Positions 1 through 7,155 of a DNA stretch of 8,009 nt are shown piece after piece (within the stretch, counting starts at the first letter, position 1; every line of letters starts with the position of its first letter). The stretch is from Phycisphaerae bacterium (lineage in GTDB: Bacteria > Planctomycetota > Phycisphaerae > UBA1845 > PWPN01). The DNA lies in the NCBI GenBank assembly GCA_026647385.1, contig JAPKGY010000112.1, positions 1 through 8,009 on the forward strand, in the 5' to 3' direction. The translations under genes and the position numbers were made by a program. The notes beneath the pieces are model-generated. The model was given only the letters and a program-made list of their open reading frames with translations, had not been told where the DNA came from and did no database searches.

Positions 1-1
1 T

Positions 2-199
2 TCCCACGCACGGCACGAACTGGGCCTGGCGTACAAGCAGGACAGTCGCCCCCAGGAGGCTCGGGCGCTTTTCGAGGATACGATCCGGCTCAACGCGGAC
101 TCGCCATGGGCGGTGGAGGCGAACCGGCAATTGGCCGGCATGGGAATCGCCGGCCGAATGCCGACGTCGAACGCGGCGAGCGCGAGTCGGCCGGGGTAG
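2..199 (+). CDS. C-terminal end of a TPR-repeat protein (5' end outside window)
   Basis: The frame is open from the left edge to a TAG at 197-199 and gives 65 residues. They contain a recognisable tetratricopeptide helix pair: a helix around HELGLAYKQDSRPQEARALF, followed by an 'EDTIRLNADSPWAVEANRQL' stretch, which is the usual TPR pattern of small residues, a Pro near the repeat boundary and the start of the next helix. The last 20 or so residues are a low-complexity Ala/Ser/Pro tail. TPRs are protein-protein interaction scaffolds, so no enzymatic role can be read from this fragment. The stop lies 8 bp before the ubiX start, so it is probably the upstream member of the same operon. The ATGs at 106 and later belong to another frame inside this gene. 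The N-terminus, any signal peptide and the full repeat number cannot be seen. Confidence 0.72.
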   Translation, partial: SHARHELGLAYKQDSRPQEARALFEDTIRLNADSPWAVEANRQLAGMGIAGRMPTSNAASASRPG

Positions 200-207
200 A
201 AGAGCCG

Positions 208-816
208 ATGGACCGATCGAATCAGATTGTGGTCGGCGTGACCGGAGCAAGCGGGGGGCCTTATGCGCTGCGGTTGTTGGATTGCCTGGATCAGGCCGGC
301 GTCGACGTGCATCTCATCGTGTCGCCCCATGGCCGGCGGCTGCTGGCCGACGAGTGTGACGTGCGGGTGATGGACCCCGAACACCTGATCGGCCGGGCTT
401 CGACGCACGTACGGGTGTATGCGTTCAACGACATCGGGGCCCTGCCGGCCAGCGGGTCTTTCCGGACCGACGGCATGGTGATCTGCCCGTGCAGCAGCAA
501 TACGCTCGGGGCGGTGGCGTCGGGGCTGGGGGATAATCTGATCACCCGGGCGGCCCACGTGACCCTCAAGGAATCGCGGCGACTCATCGTCGTGCATCGG
601 GAGATGCCGCTGAACGGGATCGACCTGGAGAACCTGGTCCGTCTCCAGCGGGCGGGAGCGGTGATCTGCCCGGCTTCGCCGGGATTCTATCTGCGGCCTG
701 GGACCGTGGGCGAGCTGATCGATTTCGTGGTCGGGCGGGTGCTGGATCTGCTCGACGTGCCGCACACGTTGGACGTTCGCTGGAAAGGGCGGGCCGGCGG
801 AATCTCGGAGGCCTGA
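208..816 (+). CDS. ubiX: Flavin prenyltransferase UbiX (UbiX/Pad1 family)
   Basis: This 202-residue protein should transfer a dimethylallyl group from DMAP to reduced FMN, making the prenyl-FMN cofactor of UbiD-type decarboxylases. It is a cytosolic flavoprotein of normal family length. Visible motifs are the N-terminal FMN loop VTGASGGPYA (residues 11-20), CPCSSNTLGAVASG (93-106), K121, the REMPL motif (131-135), PASPGFY (155-161) and GRVLDLLD (176-183). From memory of the Pseudomonas enzyme, the substrate and phosphate-binding residues Arg, Lys, Arg, Glu, Tyr, Arg and Trp correspond to R114, K121, R131, E132, Y161, R177 and W192, all present. I chose the ATG at 208 because homologous sequence begins there. 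The longer reading from 106 adds 34 Gly/Arg-rich residues inside the preceding gene. No strong Shine-Dalgarno precedes 208; AGAAGAG is the best candidate. The downstream UbiA gene follows after 3 bp, which points to quinone synthesis. An aromatic-acid decarboxylation role remains possible. Confidence 0.94.
   Translation: MDRSNQIVVGVTGASGGPYALRLLDCLDQAGVDVHLIVSPHGRRLLADECDVRVMDPEHLIGRASTHVRVYAFNDIGALPASGSFRTDGMVICPCSSNTLGAVASGLGDNLITRAAHVTLKESRRLIVVHREMPLNGIDLENLVRLQRAGAVICPASPGFYLRPGTVGELIDFVVGRVLDLLDVPHTLDVRWKGRAGGISEA
807..811 (+). promoter_or_regulatory. Shine-Dalgarno GGAGG deciding the GTG start of the UbiA-family gene
   Basis: GGAGG lies inside the last codons of ubiX, 8 bases before the GTG at 820. 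It supports GTG 820 as the start of the prenyltransferase and implies translational coupling of the two genes. Confidence 0.75.
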
Positions 817-819
817 GCG

Positions 820-1737
820 GTGGGAAAGTCCGGAGCGATCACTCTGGTTCACCGCTGGGGCGAGATGGTCAAGTTCTCGCACTCGATTTTCGCGCTTCCG
901 TTCGCGCTGATGGGCACCTTTCTCGCGGCCCGGGCCGCGTTCGAGGCCGGCGACGCGATCCACGTCCGCCCCTCGGCGGGCCAACTGGGACTCATTATCG
1001 TTTGCATGGTGGGCGCGCGGTCGGCGGCCATGACGTTCAACCGGATCGTCGACGCCGCATATGACGCACGCAATCCCCGGACGGCCTTGCGGGCGATCCC
1101 GGCGGGCACGATCACCCGGGGCCAGGCGGCGGTCTTTCTGCTCGCGGCGACGGCTGTGTTCCTCGCCGGCTGCGCGGGCTTCCTGTGGGCATACGCCAAT
1201 CCCTGGCCGCTGATCCTGGCCTTGCCGGTGCTGGGTTATCTTTGTCTGTATTCCTACAGCAAGCGTTTCACCCGCTGGTCGCACTTCCTGCTGGGCAGCG
1301 CGATCGCACTCTCGCCGGTGGCGGCTTGGGTGGCGGTTCATCCGGCGTCGCTTGGATGGCCCGCCGTCGTGCTGATGGCGGCGGTCATGCTCTGGATCGG
1401 GGGATTCGACATCATTTACGCTTGTCAGGACGTCTCCTCGGACCGGGCGGATGGACTACATAGCCTTCCGGCGCGTCTGGGACCGGGCCCGGCCCTGTGG
1501 ATCGCACGCGGATCCCACCTCGGCACGATCGTCCTCCTGGCACTGCTGATTCCTCTGGCCGACCTGGGCTGGCTTTACGGCTGCGGAGTGATTATTGTAG
1601 CGGCACTGCTGGCGGTTGAGAACAGCCTGGTGAGGCCCGACGATTTCTCGAGGATTAACCTGGCGTTCTTCACGGTCAACGGCGTCATCAGTCTGGTGCT
1701 GGGCGGCCTGACGATCGCGGACGTGCTCGTCGGCTGA
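820..1737 (+). CDS. ubiA: UbiA-family aromatic polyprenyltransferase (MqnP / 4-hydroxybenzoate polyprenyltransferase-like)
   Basis: This 305-residue integral membrane enzyme should attach a polyprenyl chain to an aromatic acid in quinone biosynthesis. Both Asp-rich, Mg-diphosphate-binding motifs are intact: N74-R-I-V-D78-A-A-Y-D82 followed by ARNPRT, and D204-V-S-S-D208 within YACQDVSSDRADGLHSLPAR. SYSKRFT (145-151) and the C-terminal RINLAFFTVNGVIS (278-291) are typical of the 'UbiA-other' subgroup rather than proteobacterial UbiA. About eight or nine hydrophobic segments are visible, for example 56-70, 104-124, 131-146, 157-173, 181-200, 233-250, 254-268 and 282-302. The subgroup includes the prenyltransferase of the futalosine menaquinone pathway (MqnP), which I consider likelier than a ubiquinone enzyme in this presumed planctomycete. 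Substrate choice is inference, so the symbol is at family level. The start is GTG with GGAGG 8 bases upstream, and the gene begins 3 bp after ubiX stops. Confidence 0.92.
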   Translation: MGKSGAITLVHRWGEMVKFSHSIFALPFALMGTFLAARAAFEAGDAIHVRPSAGQLGLIIVCMVGARSAAMTFNRIVDAAYDARNPRTALRAIPAGTITRGQAAVFLLAATAVFLAGCAGFLWAYANPWPLILALPVLGYLCLYSYSKRFTRWSHFLLGSAIALSPVAAWVAVHPASLGWPAVVLMAAVMLWIGGFDIIYACQDVSSDRADGLHSLPARLGPGPALWIARGSHLGTIVLLALLIPLADLGWLYGCGVIIVAALLAVENSLVRPDDFSRINLAFFTVNGVISLVLGGLTIADVLVG

Positions 1738-1761
1738 CCCGGGCTTCGCGATCGCCAATTC

Positions 1762-1765
1762 GGAG
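1762..1765 (+). promoter_or_regulatory. Shine-Dalgarno GGAG for the amidase gene
   Basis: GGAG sits 8 bases before the ATG at 1774, in the 36-bp gap after the prenyltransferase stop. It supports the 1774 start, which also gives a good signal peptide. No hairpin or separate promoter is evident in the gap, so read-through from ubiX-ubiA is likely. Confidence 0.6.
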
Positions 1766-1773
1766 CCGTCCCG

Positions 1774-3411
1774 ATGCGCGTAAACCGGTACATTCTGCTT
1801 GCCGTCGCGTTTGCCGGACCGTCGATTCCACTGCGTGGTGCCGAGTCGGTGGAACCTTCGCGGGAATTGGCCGATCGCTTCGAGCGGGCGAGTATCGAGT
1901 ACAACGTGCCGCGGGATTTGCTGCTCGTCCTGGCGAGGCTGGGCAGCGGGTTCGAGGATCGAGGCGGCGCTCCCACGATCGAGGGTGGCTACGGGTTGAT
2001 GGCCTTGAGGCGCAATGACTGGAACGGCGATTCTCTGTTGGTCGCCGCGAGGCTCCTGGGCGTCGAGCCGGAGCGGCTGATGATCGAAGCGGATCTGAAC
2101 ATCCGCGGGGCGGCGGCCGTGCTGGATGCGTATGCCGCGGAGGCGGGGATCGATCGCGGCGCGGGCTTGGAAGCATGGCGGCCGGCGATCGAGCGATACG
2201 CCGCCTTGGACGCCGAATGCAGCGCACTGTTCGCGGACGAAGTTTACATGCACCGGTCAGTCGGCTTCGCGATAACCAATAGCAAGGGCGAGACATTCAT
2301 TGTTGCGGGTGGGGCGGGGCTCCCCCCCCTGGATACGCCCGCCGTGCCTGCGGAATCGAGAACCTTGCCCGAGCCTCTCGCGGGGCTGGGGGCTCAGGCG
2401 GCCAAAGCCCCGGAGTACCCGCCGGCGACGTGGGACCCGGTGCCGGCCTGTAACTTCGAGGCGATCCAGAATCCCAAAGCGTTCGTGGTGATCCACATGG
2501 CGGAGGGGACGGCCGCCGGCGCCCGGGCGAAGTTCAAGCTGTGCTCGTCGTACGCCTCGGTGCATTACGTGGTGAGCGAAGCGGGCACGGTCTGGCAGAT
2601 GGTGCCGGAAGGGCAGACCTCCTGGCATGCCGGCTGCTACAACGAGCCGTCAATCGGCATCGTTCATGAGGGGTTTTCGGCCTCCGCCGACCATCCCGAG
2701 GCGTTGTATCAGGCGTCGGCGGCGCTGTGCCGCTACCTGTGCGAGAAATGGTCGATCCCCGTGCGGTGGTCGCAGGACGAGGGCGAGGGGATTCTGGGCC
2801 ATGCGGACACGGTGCCCGTCTGCGGCGGGCAGGCGGTCGATCCGGGGGTCGGGTGGGACTGGACGCATTACCTGGAGCTTGTTCGCGGCTCGCGCAGGGG
2901 GCCGCAACTCGTGTCCGCCGTGTCGCGGCGCACCCACGGTCGCAACGGAGTGTGGGATATCGACCTCAAGGCCGGCTGGCCGAGCGAATGCCGCACCGGC
3001 GGGCCGCGCCAGCTCATCGTGACGTTTGACGGGCCGCTCGTCGGGCTGTCGGGGAAGAAGGGATCGGAAGTCCGCGCATCAAGCGGTGTGGTCCAGAAGG
3101 TGCAGGTGGACGGCGCGACTTTGGCGATCGATCTGACCGGGGCCGCTGACCGGGGTTGGCTGGAGGTGCGGTTCCCCGGTTTCGTGGGGACGAACGGGCT
3201 GTCGATCGACGAATCGCTTTCGTTCGGCGTGTTGGCCGGGGACGCGAACGGGGATAACCGGGTCACAGCCGCCGATTACGTGGCGATCCGTGCCATGATC
3301 GATTGCGCGTCGTGCCCGGATCGCGCGCGATGCGACCTCAACGCCGATGGGGCGGTGAATACCAGTGACTACATCGTGGTCCGCGGCCGGATGGGCCGAT
3401 CGGTGCAGTAA
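1774..3411 (+). CDS. Secreted N-acetylmuramoyl-L-alanine amidase (Amidase_2) with lysozyme-like N-terminal domain and C-terminal dockerin
   Basis: This 545-residue exported protein is predicted to cleave the bond between muramic acid and L-Ala in peptidoglycan. Residues 1-22 form a signal peptide, with cleavage likely near RGA-ES. Residues 30-160 resemble the lysozyme/lytic-transglycosylase-like domain that precedes amidases in some actinobacteria (GGYGLMAL at 71-78, DLNIRGAAAVL at 107-117). The usual Glu of the 'ES' motif is Gly57, so this half is probably not catalytic. Residues 232-370 are the zinc amidase domain: H241 (VVIHMAEG), H343 (LGHAD) and D356 (VDPGVGWDW) are candidate zinc ligands, with SIGIVHEGF at 293-301. 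Residues 378-488 form a beta-rich domain beginning SAVSRRTHGRNG, of a kind I associate with dockerin-tailed exported proteins. Residues 490-540 are a dockerin: calcium loops D490-N492-D494-D501 and D521-N523-D525-D532. Eleven cysteines after the signal peptide, six of them at 226-350, suit disulfides. It may act in wall remodelling, prey or biomass lysis, or wall binding. Confidence 0.92.
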   Translation: MRVNRYILLAVAFAGPSIPLRGAESVEPSRELADRFERASIEYNVPRDLLLVLARLGSGFEDRGGAPTIEGGYGLMALRRNDWNGDSLLVAARLLGVEPERLMIEADLNIRGAAAVLDAYAAEAGIDRGAGLEAWRPAIERYAALDAECSALFADEVYMHRSVGFAITNSKGETFIVAGGAGLPPLDTPAVPAESRTLPEPLAGLGAQAAKAPEYPPATWDPVPACNFEAIQNPKAFVVIHMAEGTAAGARAKFKLCSSYASVHYVVSEAGTVWQMVPEGQTSWHAGCYNEPSIGIVHEGFSASADHPEALYQASAALCRYLCEKWSIPVRWSQDEGEGILGHADTVPVCGGQAVDPGVGWDWTHYLELVRGSRRGPQLVSAVSRRTHGRNGVWDIDLKAGWPSECRTGGPRQLIVTFDGPLVGLSGKKGSEVRASSGVVQKVQVDGATLAIDLTGAADRGWLEVRFPGFVGTNGLSIDESLSFGVLAGDANGDNRVTAADYVAIRAMIDCASCPDRARCDLNADGAVNTSDYIVVRGRMGRSVQ

Positions 3412-3438
3412 CACATCCTCGCCGGTGCCGCGTGCGAA

Positions 3439-6120
3439 TCAGAAGCGGTTCACCAGCAGCAGGTAGAACATTCGCGAGTCGTAGACGTTGGAGCACGTCT
3501 GGGCCCATTTGACTTCCACGCCGAAGTGGTGGCAAAGGTCCCAGCCGAGCCCGAGGTCGTAGCCGATGCCGCCCTCGTCCTCGTTGTCGATGGACATGCT
3601 CAGGCCGGCTTCATAGTAAAACTGTCGCTGCTCGAAGTACTGGTCGGTATTGAGATAGTGCCGCCAACCGATCCGGAAAATGTGGACGGTGTACATCGAC
3701 GGTGCCCAGTACGTGGGGACGTCGTGGTCGTACGACCAGTGGATTCCGTGATATTCGAGCTGGAGGATCTTGGGGAAGAGGGAAAGCCGGTAGTTCACGC
3801 CCCACAACAACTCGTCGAAGTTATTGCGGTGGTTGATCAGGCATTCCCGCGGGGTCCGCCACCACTCGCCCTTGTCGAGCCAGGAATGGCCATACTGAAC
3901 GTACCAGTCGAGCCAGGGATCGACGTTGCCGAAGAGGCGGACGTAGAGTTTGTTCTCATCGATGCCCTGTTCGATCGTGGTCCAGTTTTCCCGGTAAGGC
4001 TGGCGGATGCCACCGACCGAGACCGCCACCCAGTCGAGGGCCTTGTAGGTGAGTTCGAAGTCGCCGATGAAGCGGTCCTGCTCGTCGGTGCCGTCAAGTT
4101 CGGCGTGGCCCGCGGTGACATGGCCGTAGGTCTGCAAGTCGAAGCGGTGGTCCAGCCGGAGGGCCTGTTGATATTCGTCCCACGTGCTGTCGCGGAACTT
4201 GTCGAAGTGGTGCCACATCTGGGTTTCGATCAGCGAGAGGTCGGTTCGCTTCGCGATTTCCTGCTTGAGCGTTTCGGTCAGGCGGCAGGTTTCGATGTCG
4301 ACCAGGTCGCCCCGGCCGCGTTCCTTGAACCACTGGTATTCCACGCGCAACTCGGGTTCGTGATAGATCGAGTTCTTGTAGAGGGCATCGGGGGCGCGGC
4401 GGTGGCGGGCGTCGATTGTGTCGAGGATCGTGGTGTACTGTCCGGCGGCCTCTTCCCAGTGCCGATTGTTGGCGTAGACCTGGCCGAGGTCGAAGCGGGC
4501 CTCCATGTTGGAAGGCTCGTAGGCGATGGCCTCCTGGTAGCCCTTTTCGGCTTTCTTGTCGTATCCCCACCAGTAGTCGTGTTTGGCCTGGCGTTCGGTG
4601 GTCAGGATCTTCTTCCAGACCTGGCCGGCGGAGTCTTCACCGCAGGCCTCGATGGCTTCATCGTACGTGTCGAGGCTCTTGAGGATCCGCTTGTCCCAGC
4701 CGAGGGCCCGGGCATACTCGCGCCGGATGACCATGTCAGACGGATCCTGTTCGATCAGTTCCTTGTAGTAGTCGTAGCACTTGTCGAAGGCCCGGTACCA
4801 GCTGTAGTTCCGCGCGAGGCCCCGGCGCGCCTTCGTGTTCTCGGGCATCTTTTCGAGGATGGCCAGATAAGTTTCATCGGCATCCTTGTATCGAGCGGTG
4901 GTGGCGAGCCCTTCGGCGCGGAAAAGCATCATGGCGATGTCGTTGGGCTCGATCTGGAGGTAAGCGTCGCAGACCTCGACGAGCGGCTCGCCGGCGTAGA
5001 GGGTCAGGAGCAGGTAGGCCAGGTTGTAGACCGGCGATCGTTGCAAGGAGCCGTCGCGGATGGCCGGGAGATACTGTTGCACGTCGGGCTTGACGGCTTT
5101 CGGGCCGTCTTCGACGTACTGGTCCAGAACCTGTCTGCACACCCCGATGGCGGGGTTCCTGCCGTTGTTTCCGATCAGGTTCGCCAGCCCGCGAGCGAGC
5201 TTGGTACTCTCATCCGTCGCCGGGTGGCCCACGAGTTCTCCCAGAGTCAGGAACATCCACTCACGGACGGACTCCGAGGTATCCAGGCGCTCGGCCAGGC
5301 GGCAGTCCGCCAGGGCCTTGAGGAATCGATCCACGTCGGGCTTGTAGACCTCGGGATCGAATATCGACAGCGCGATCAGGCCGAGATAAGCGCGCGGGTC
5401 GGACGCGTCGTCCGCCATCAATGCCAGGAGGTTCTCCCTTGCCTCCGTCAGGTATCGGGCCTTGAGCTGGATCCGCGCCAGGGCGACGCGAGCCTCCCGT
5501 CCGACCGGCGGGGGCTCGTCCAGGAGGTTCCGGTAGATCTCCGTCGCTTCCGGATAACGATCGGCCGTGAAATAGGCGTGCGCGAGCTGCATCCTGACGA
5601 TCACGCTGTCGGGGTGCTGCTCGGACAGTTGCCGCAGTTCTCGGATGGCCGGCCCGAACGCGCCCGCGGTGGTCAACAGGCCGGTCTTGGATACCCAGAG
5701 TTCGAGGTCGGCCGGGCGGTCCCGCAAGGCGGCGTCCATCGCCTGGAGGGCGGTCATGGTGTTGCCCGACGCGGCGGCGATTTCATTCCACAGCGCGGTG
5801 ACCTCGGCGGTCGGACGCCGGGCCACGAGCGGCTTGAGCGTCTCGGAAGCCTGATGGATCTGCTTGGTCCAGTAGTAGGCGCGGGCCAGGCCGAAGCGCG
5901 CCTCGTAGTTGTCGGGGTCCTCCTTCAGGACGCGCTGGAACTCGACAATGGCCTCGTCATAACGATGCGCATAGAGCAGGGTGGTGCCGAGCTTGGCCCG
6001 CGTGTCGAGCTTGATGGCGGCGGGCGCGGAGGTTGTTTGCGCCGGGCACGGTTGCTGCGTCAGCAGTGCGGCCGCCAAGAGGGCGGGCGCTACGCCCCGA
6101 AGGAGTTCTCGATGTATCAT
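3439..6120 (-). CDS. Exported TPR-repeat protein with C-terminal outer-membrane beta-barrel (PgaA/BcsC/PelB-like export porin)
   Basis: Of the 893 residues, 1-27 form a signal peptide (hydrophobic stretch GVAPALLAAALL, cleavage probably near CPA-Q). About 40-570 are degenerate TPRs; clear copies start at 43-76 (LLYAHRYDEAIVEFQRVLKE), 173-200, 395-427, 432-460 and 536-569. From about 640 to the end the sequence becomes rich in Trp/Tyr/His, with a dozen short alternating stretches (for example 683-692, 724-731, 737-746, 768-778, 784-795, 809-819, 831-843, 852-861, 883-893). It ends ...LLLVNRF with a terminal Phe, the usual recognition signal for outer-membrane barrel assembly. A periplasmic TPR scaffold joined to a barrel is the plan of PgaA, BcsC and PelB, which export polysaccharide. 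I assign that role by architecture only, and the substrate is unknown. The start lies 5 bases after the stop of the upstream TPR gene. No good Shine-Dalgarno is visible, so coupled translation is likely. Confidence 0.85.
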   Translation of the reverse strand: MIHRELLRGVAPALLAAALLTQQPCPAQTTSAPAAIKLDTRAKLGTTLLYAHRYDEAIVEFQRVLKEDPDNYEARFGLARAYYWTKQIHQASETLKPLVARRPTAEVTALWNEIAAASGNTMTALQAMDAALRDRPADLELWVSKTGLLTTAGAFGPAIRELRQLSEQHPDSVIVRMQLAHAYFTADRYPEATEIYRNLLDEPPPVGREARVALARIQLKARYLTEARENLLALMADDASDPRAYLGLIALSIFDPEVYKPDVDRFLKALADCRLAERLDTSESVREWMFLTLGELVGHPATDESTKLARGLANLIGNNGRNPAIGVCRQVLDQYVEDGPKAVKPDVQQYLPAIRDGSLQRSPVYNLAYLLLTLYAGEPLVEVCDAYLQIEPNDIAMMLFRAEGLATTARYKDADETYLAILEKMPENTKARRGLARNYSWYRAFDKCYDYYKELIEQDPSDMVIRREYARALGWDKRILKSLDTYDEAIEACGEDSAGQVWKKILTTERQAKHDYWWGYDKKAEKGYQEAIAYEPSNMEARFDLGQVYANNRHWEEAAGQYTTILDTIDARHRRAPDALYKNSIYHEPELRVEYQWFKERGRGDLVDIETCRLTETLKQEIAKRTDLSLIETQMWHHFDKFRDSTWDEYQQALRLDHRFDLQTYGHVTAGHAELDGTDEQDRFIGDFELTYKALDWVAVSVGGIRQPYRENWTTIEQGIDENKLYVRLFGNVDPWLDWYVQYGHSWLDKGEWWRTPRECLINHRNNFDELLWGVNYRLSLFPKILQLEYHGIHWSYDHDVPTYWAPSMYTVHIFRIGWRHYLNTDQYFEQRQFYYEAGLSMSIDNEDEGGIGYDLGLGWDLCHHFGVEVKWAQTCSNVYDSRMFYLLLVNRF

Positions 6121-6128
6121 TTTTTTTA
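6118..6128 (-). promoter_or_regulatory. Stop/start junction TAA-AAAAA-ATG with an A8 run
   Basis: Read on the minus strand, the TAA of the 342-residue TPR gene (6128-6126) is followed by five A and then the ATG of the barrel gene (6120-6118). This gives eight consecutive A across the junction. The preceding bases (GGGCGAG) are a poor ribosome-binding site. Reinitiation by terminating ribosomes is the simplest reading. Confidence 0.55.
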
Positions 6129-7154
6129 CTCGCCCAATGCCTTTCGGAATTCCTCGGCTGCTTCGTCAAAACGCCCGGCCCAGCTGAGCACCTCGGCGAG
6201 GCGGCTGCGGGCCTCGACGTCGTTCGGGTTCTTCTCGAGCACCTTGCGGTAGATGGCGATGGCCTTGTCGTACTGCCTGTTCCAGCTCAGGATCTCCGCC
6301 TGACGAAGAATAAGGCTCGTATCGTCGGGATGCTCCCTGGCGGTGTCGTCGAGCAGCTTCATCGCCTCGTCGAGCTTCTTGTCGGAGACGAGAATATCGA
6401 CCTTGAGCATGACGGTCTGGGTGGAGCGGGCGGTTTTCTCGGAAAGCTTGCCCAGGGTCTCGATGGCTTTGTCGGCCTTACGGGAAAGAAAGTATGCCCG
6501 GGCCAGGTCCAGTATGACGGCCTCGTCCGTGGGGGATTCCTTGAGCGCAGCCTCCAGCTTGGGAATGGCTTCCTCGCTTCGGCCGCTCCACGCGAGGATC
6601 TGCCCTTCGATCTTGGCGACGTCGTTGGCAAGCCGCTGGCTCTGGCGCAGCGGGGCCAGTTCCTTGAGGGCATCCTCGTATTTGCCGTCGTAGCCGAGGC
6701 ATTCGACGTAGGCCAGTCGATACTCGTCCGTCAGCGCGGACTTGGCCTTGAGCTCTTCGTAGAGTTTGAGGGCGTCCTTGAACTTGGACTGCCCGACGAG
6801 GATGCGGGCCCGCCCGCCGACCGCCGCCGTGTATTGAGGCGAGTCGCTCTTGACTTTCTCGAATTCGGCGACGGCTTCGGACAGCTTCCCTTGCCGCTCC
6901 AGGGCTAACCCGAGCCCGATGCGGGCCTCGCTATGCGAGTCGTCCACCTCGAGGACCTTGCGGAACTGCTCGGCCGCGGCGGGGAAGTCCGCCTTCCACA
7001 GCAGCACATTGGCGAACTGGCAACGGCGAGCGAGCATCTCGCGCTGGCCCGGTTCTGCCGGTTCCTGCGCGAACGCGCCGGCAGACCAGCCCCCCGCAAG
7101 GATGGCGCAAGCGATCAGGAATGACGGTCGTCGGAAATTCGTGGCTGATTTCAT
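6126..7154 (-). CDS. Exported TPR-repeat protein, predicted periplasmic scaffold
   Basis: This 342-residue protein has a classical signal peptide, residues 1-29 (RRP then SFLIACAILAGGWSAG, cleavage AFA-QE). After that it is TPRs almost throughout: near 43-76, 77-110, 113-144, 145-178, 179-211, 212-245, 246-279, 280-313 and 314-342, about nine in all. Well-formed examples are ARIGLGLALERQGKLSEAVA and EILSWNRQYDKAIAIYRKVL. There is no enzymatic motif, lipobox or transmembrane segment after the signal, so a soluble periplasmic adaptor is likely. The protein ends right after the second helix of its last repeat, with no capping helix. I chose the ATG at 7154 because it begins the signal peptide and has GGAG 7 bases upstream. 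A longer reading to 7352 runs inside the preceding gene in another frame. It stands between two other TPR genes in one operon, suggesting a three-part scaffold ending at the barrel. The specific partner is not visible. Confidence 0.9.
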   Translation of the reverse strand: MKSATNFRRPSFLIACAILAGGWSAGAFAQEPAEPGQREMLARRCQFANVLLWKADFPAAAEQFRKVLEVDDSHSEARIGLGLALERQGKLSEAVAEFEKVKSDSPQYTAAVGGRARILVGQSKFKDALKLYEELKAKSALTDEYRLAYVECLGYDGKYEDALKELAPLRQSQRLANDVAKIEGQILAWSGRSEEAIPKLEAALKESPTDEAVILDLARAYFLSRKADKAIETLGKLSEKTARSTQTVMLKVDILVSDKKLDEAMKLLDDTAREHPDDTSLILRQAEILSWNRQYDKAIAIYRKVLEKNPNDVEARSRLAEVLSWAGRFDEAAEEFRKALGE

Positions 7155-7155
7155 G

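Noticed and set aside
106..207. 34-codon N-terminal extension of ubiX
   Set aside because: It lies inside the preceding TPR gene, is Gly/Arg-rich, and UbiX proteins begin close to the I-V-V-G-V-T-G-A-S-G motif, as given by the start at 208.
1456..2253. Minus-strand open frame of 265 codons opposite the ends of the UbiA-family and amidase genes
   Set aside because: It crosses the intergenic gap of two convincing plus-strand genes and is Arg/Gln/Pro-rich with no domain.
3526..6252. Very long plus-strand open frame (908 codons) lying almost exactly opposite the TPR/barrel gene
   Set aside because: Its translation is a monotonous Val/Gly/Leu/Asp/Glu mix with no domain, signal or start context. 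The opposite strand gives a signal peptide, TPRs and a barrel end. Long antisense frames are expected opposite GC-rich genes with strong third-position bias.
6033..6908. Plus-strand open frame of 291 codons opposite the 342-residue TPR gene
   Set aside because: Same reason: the minus strand has clear TPRs and a signal peptide, while this frame has no recognisable motif and overlaps the other antisense frame.
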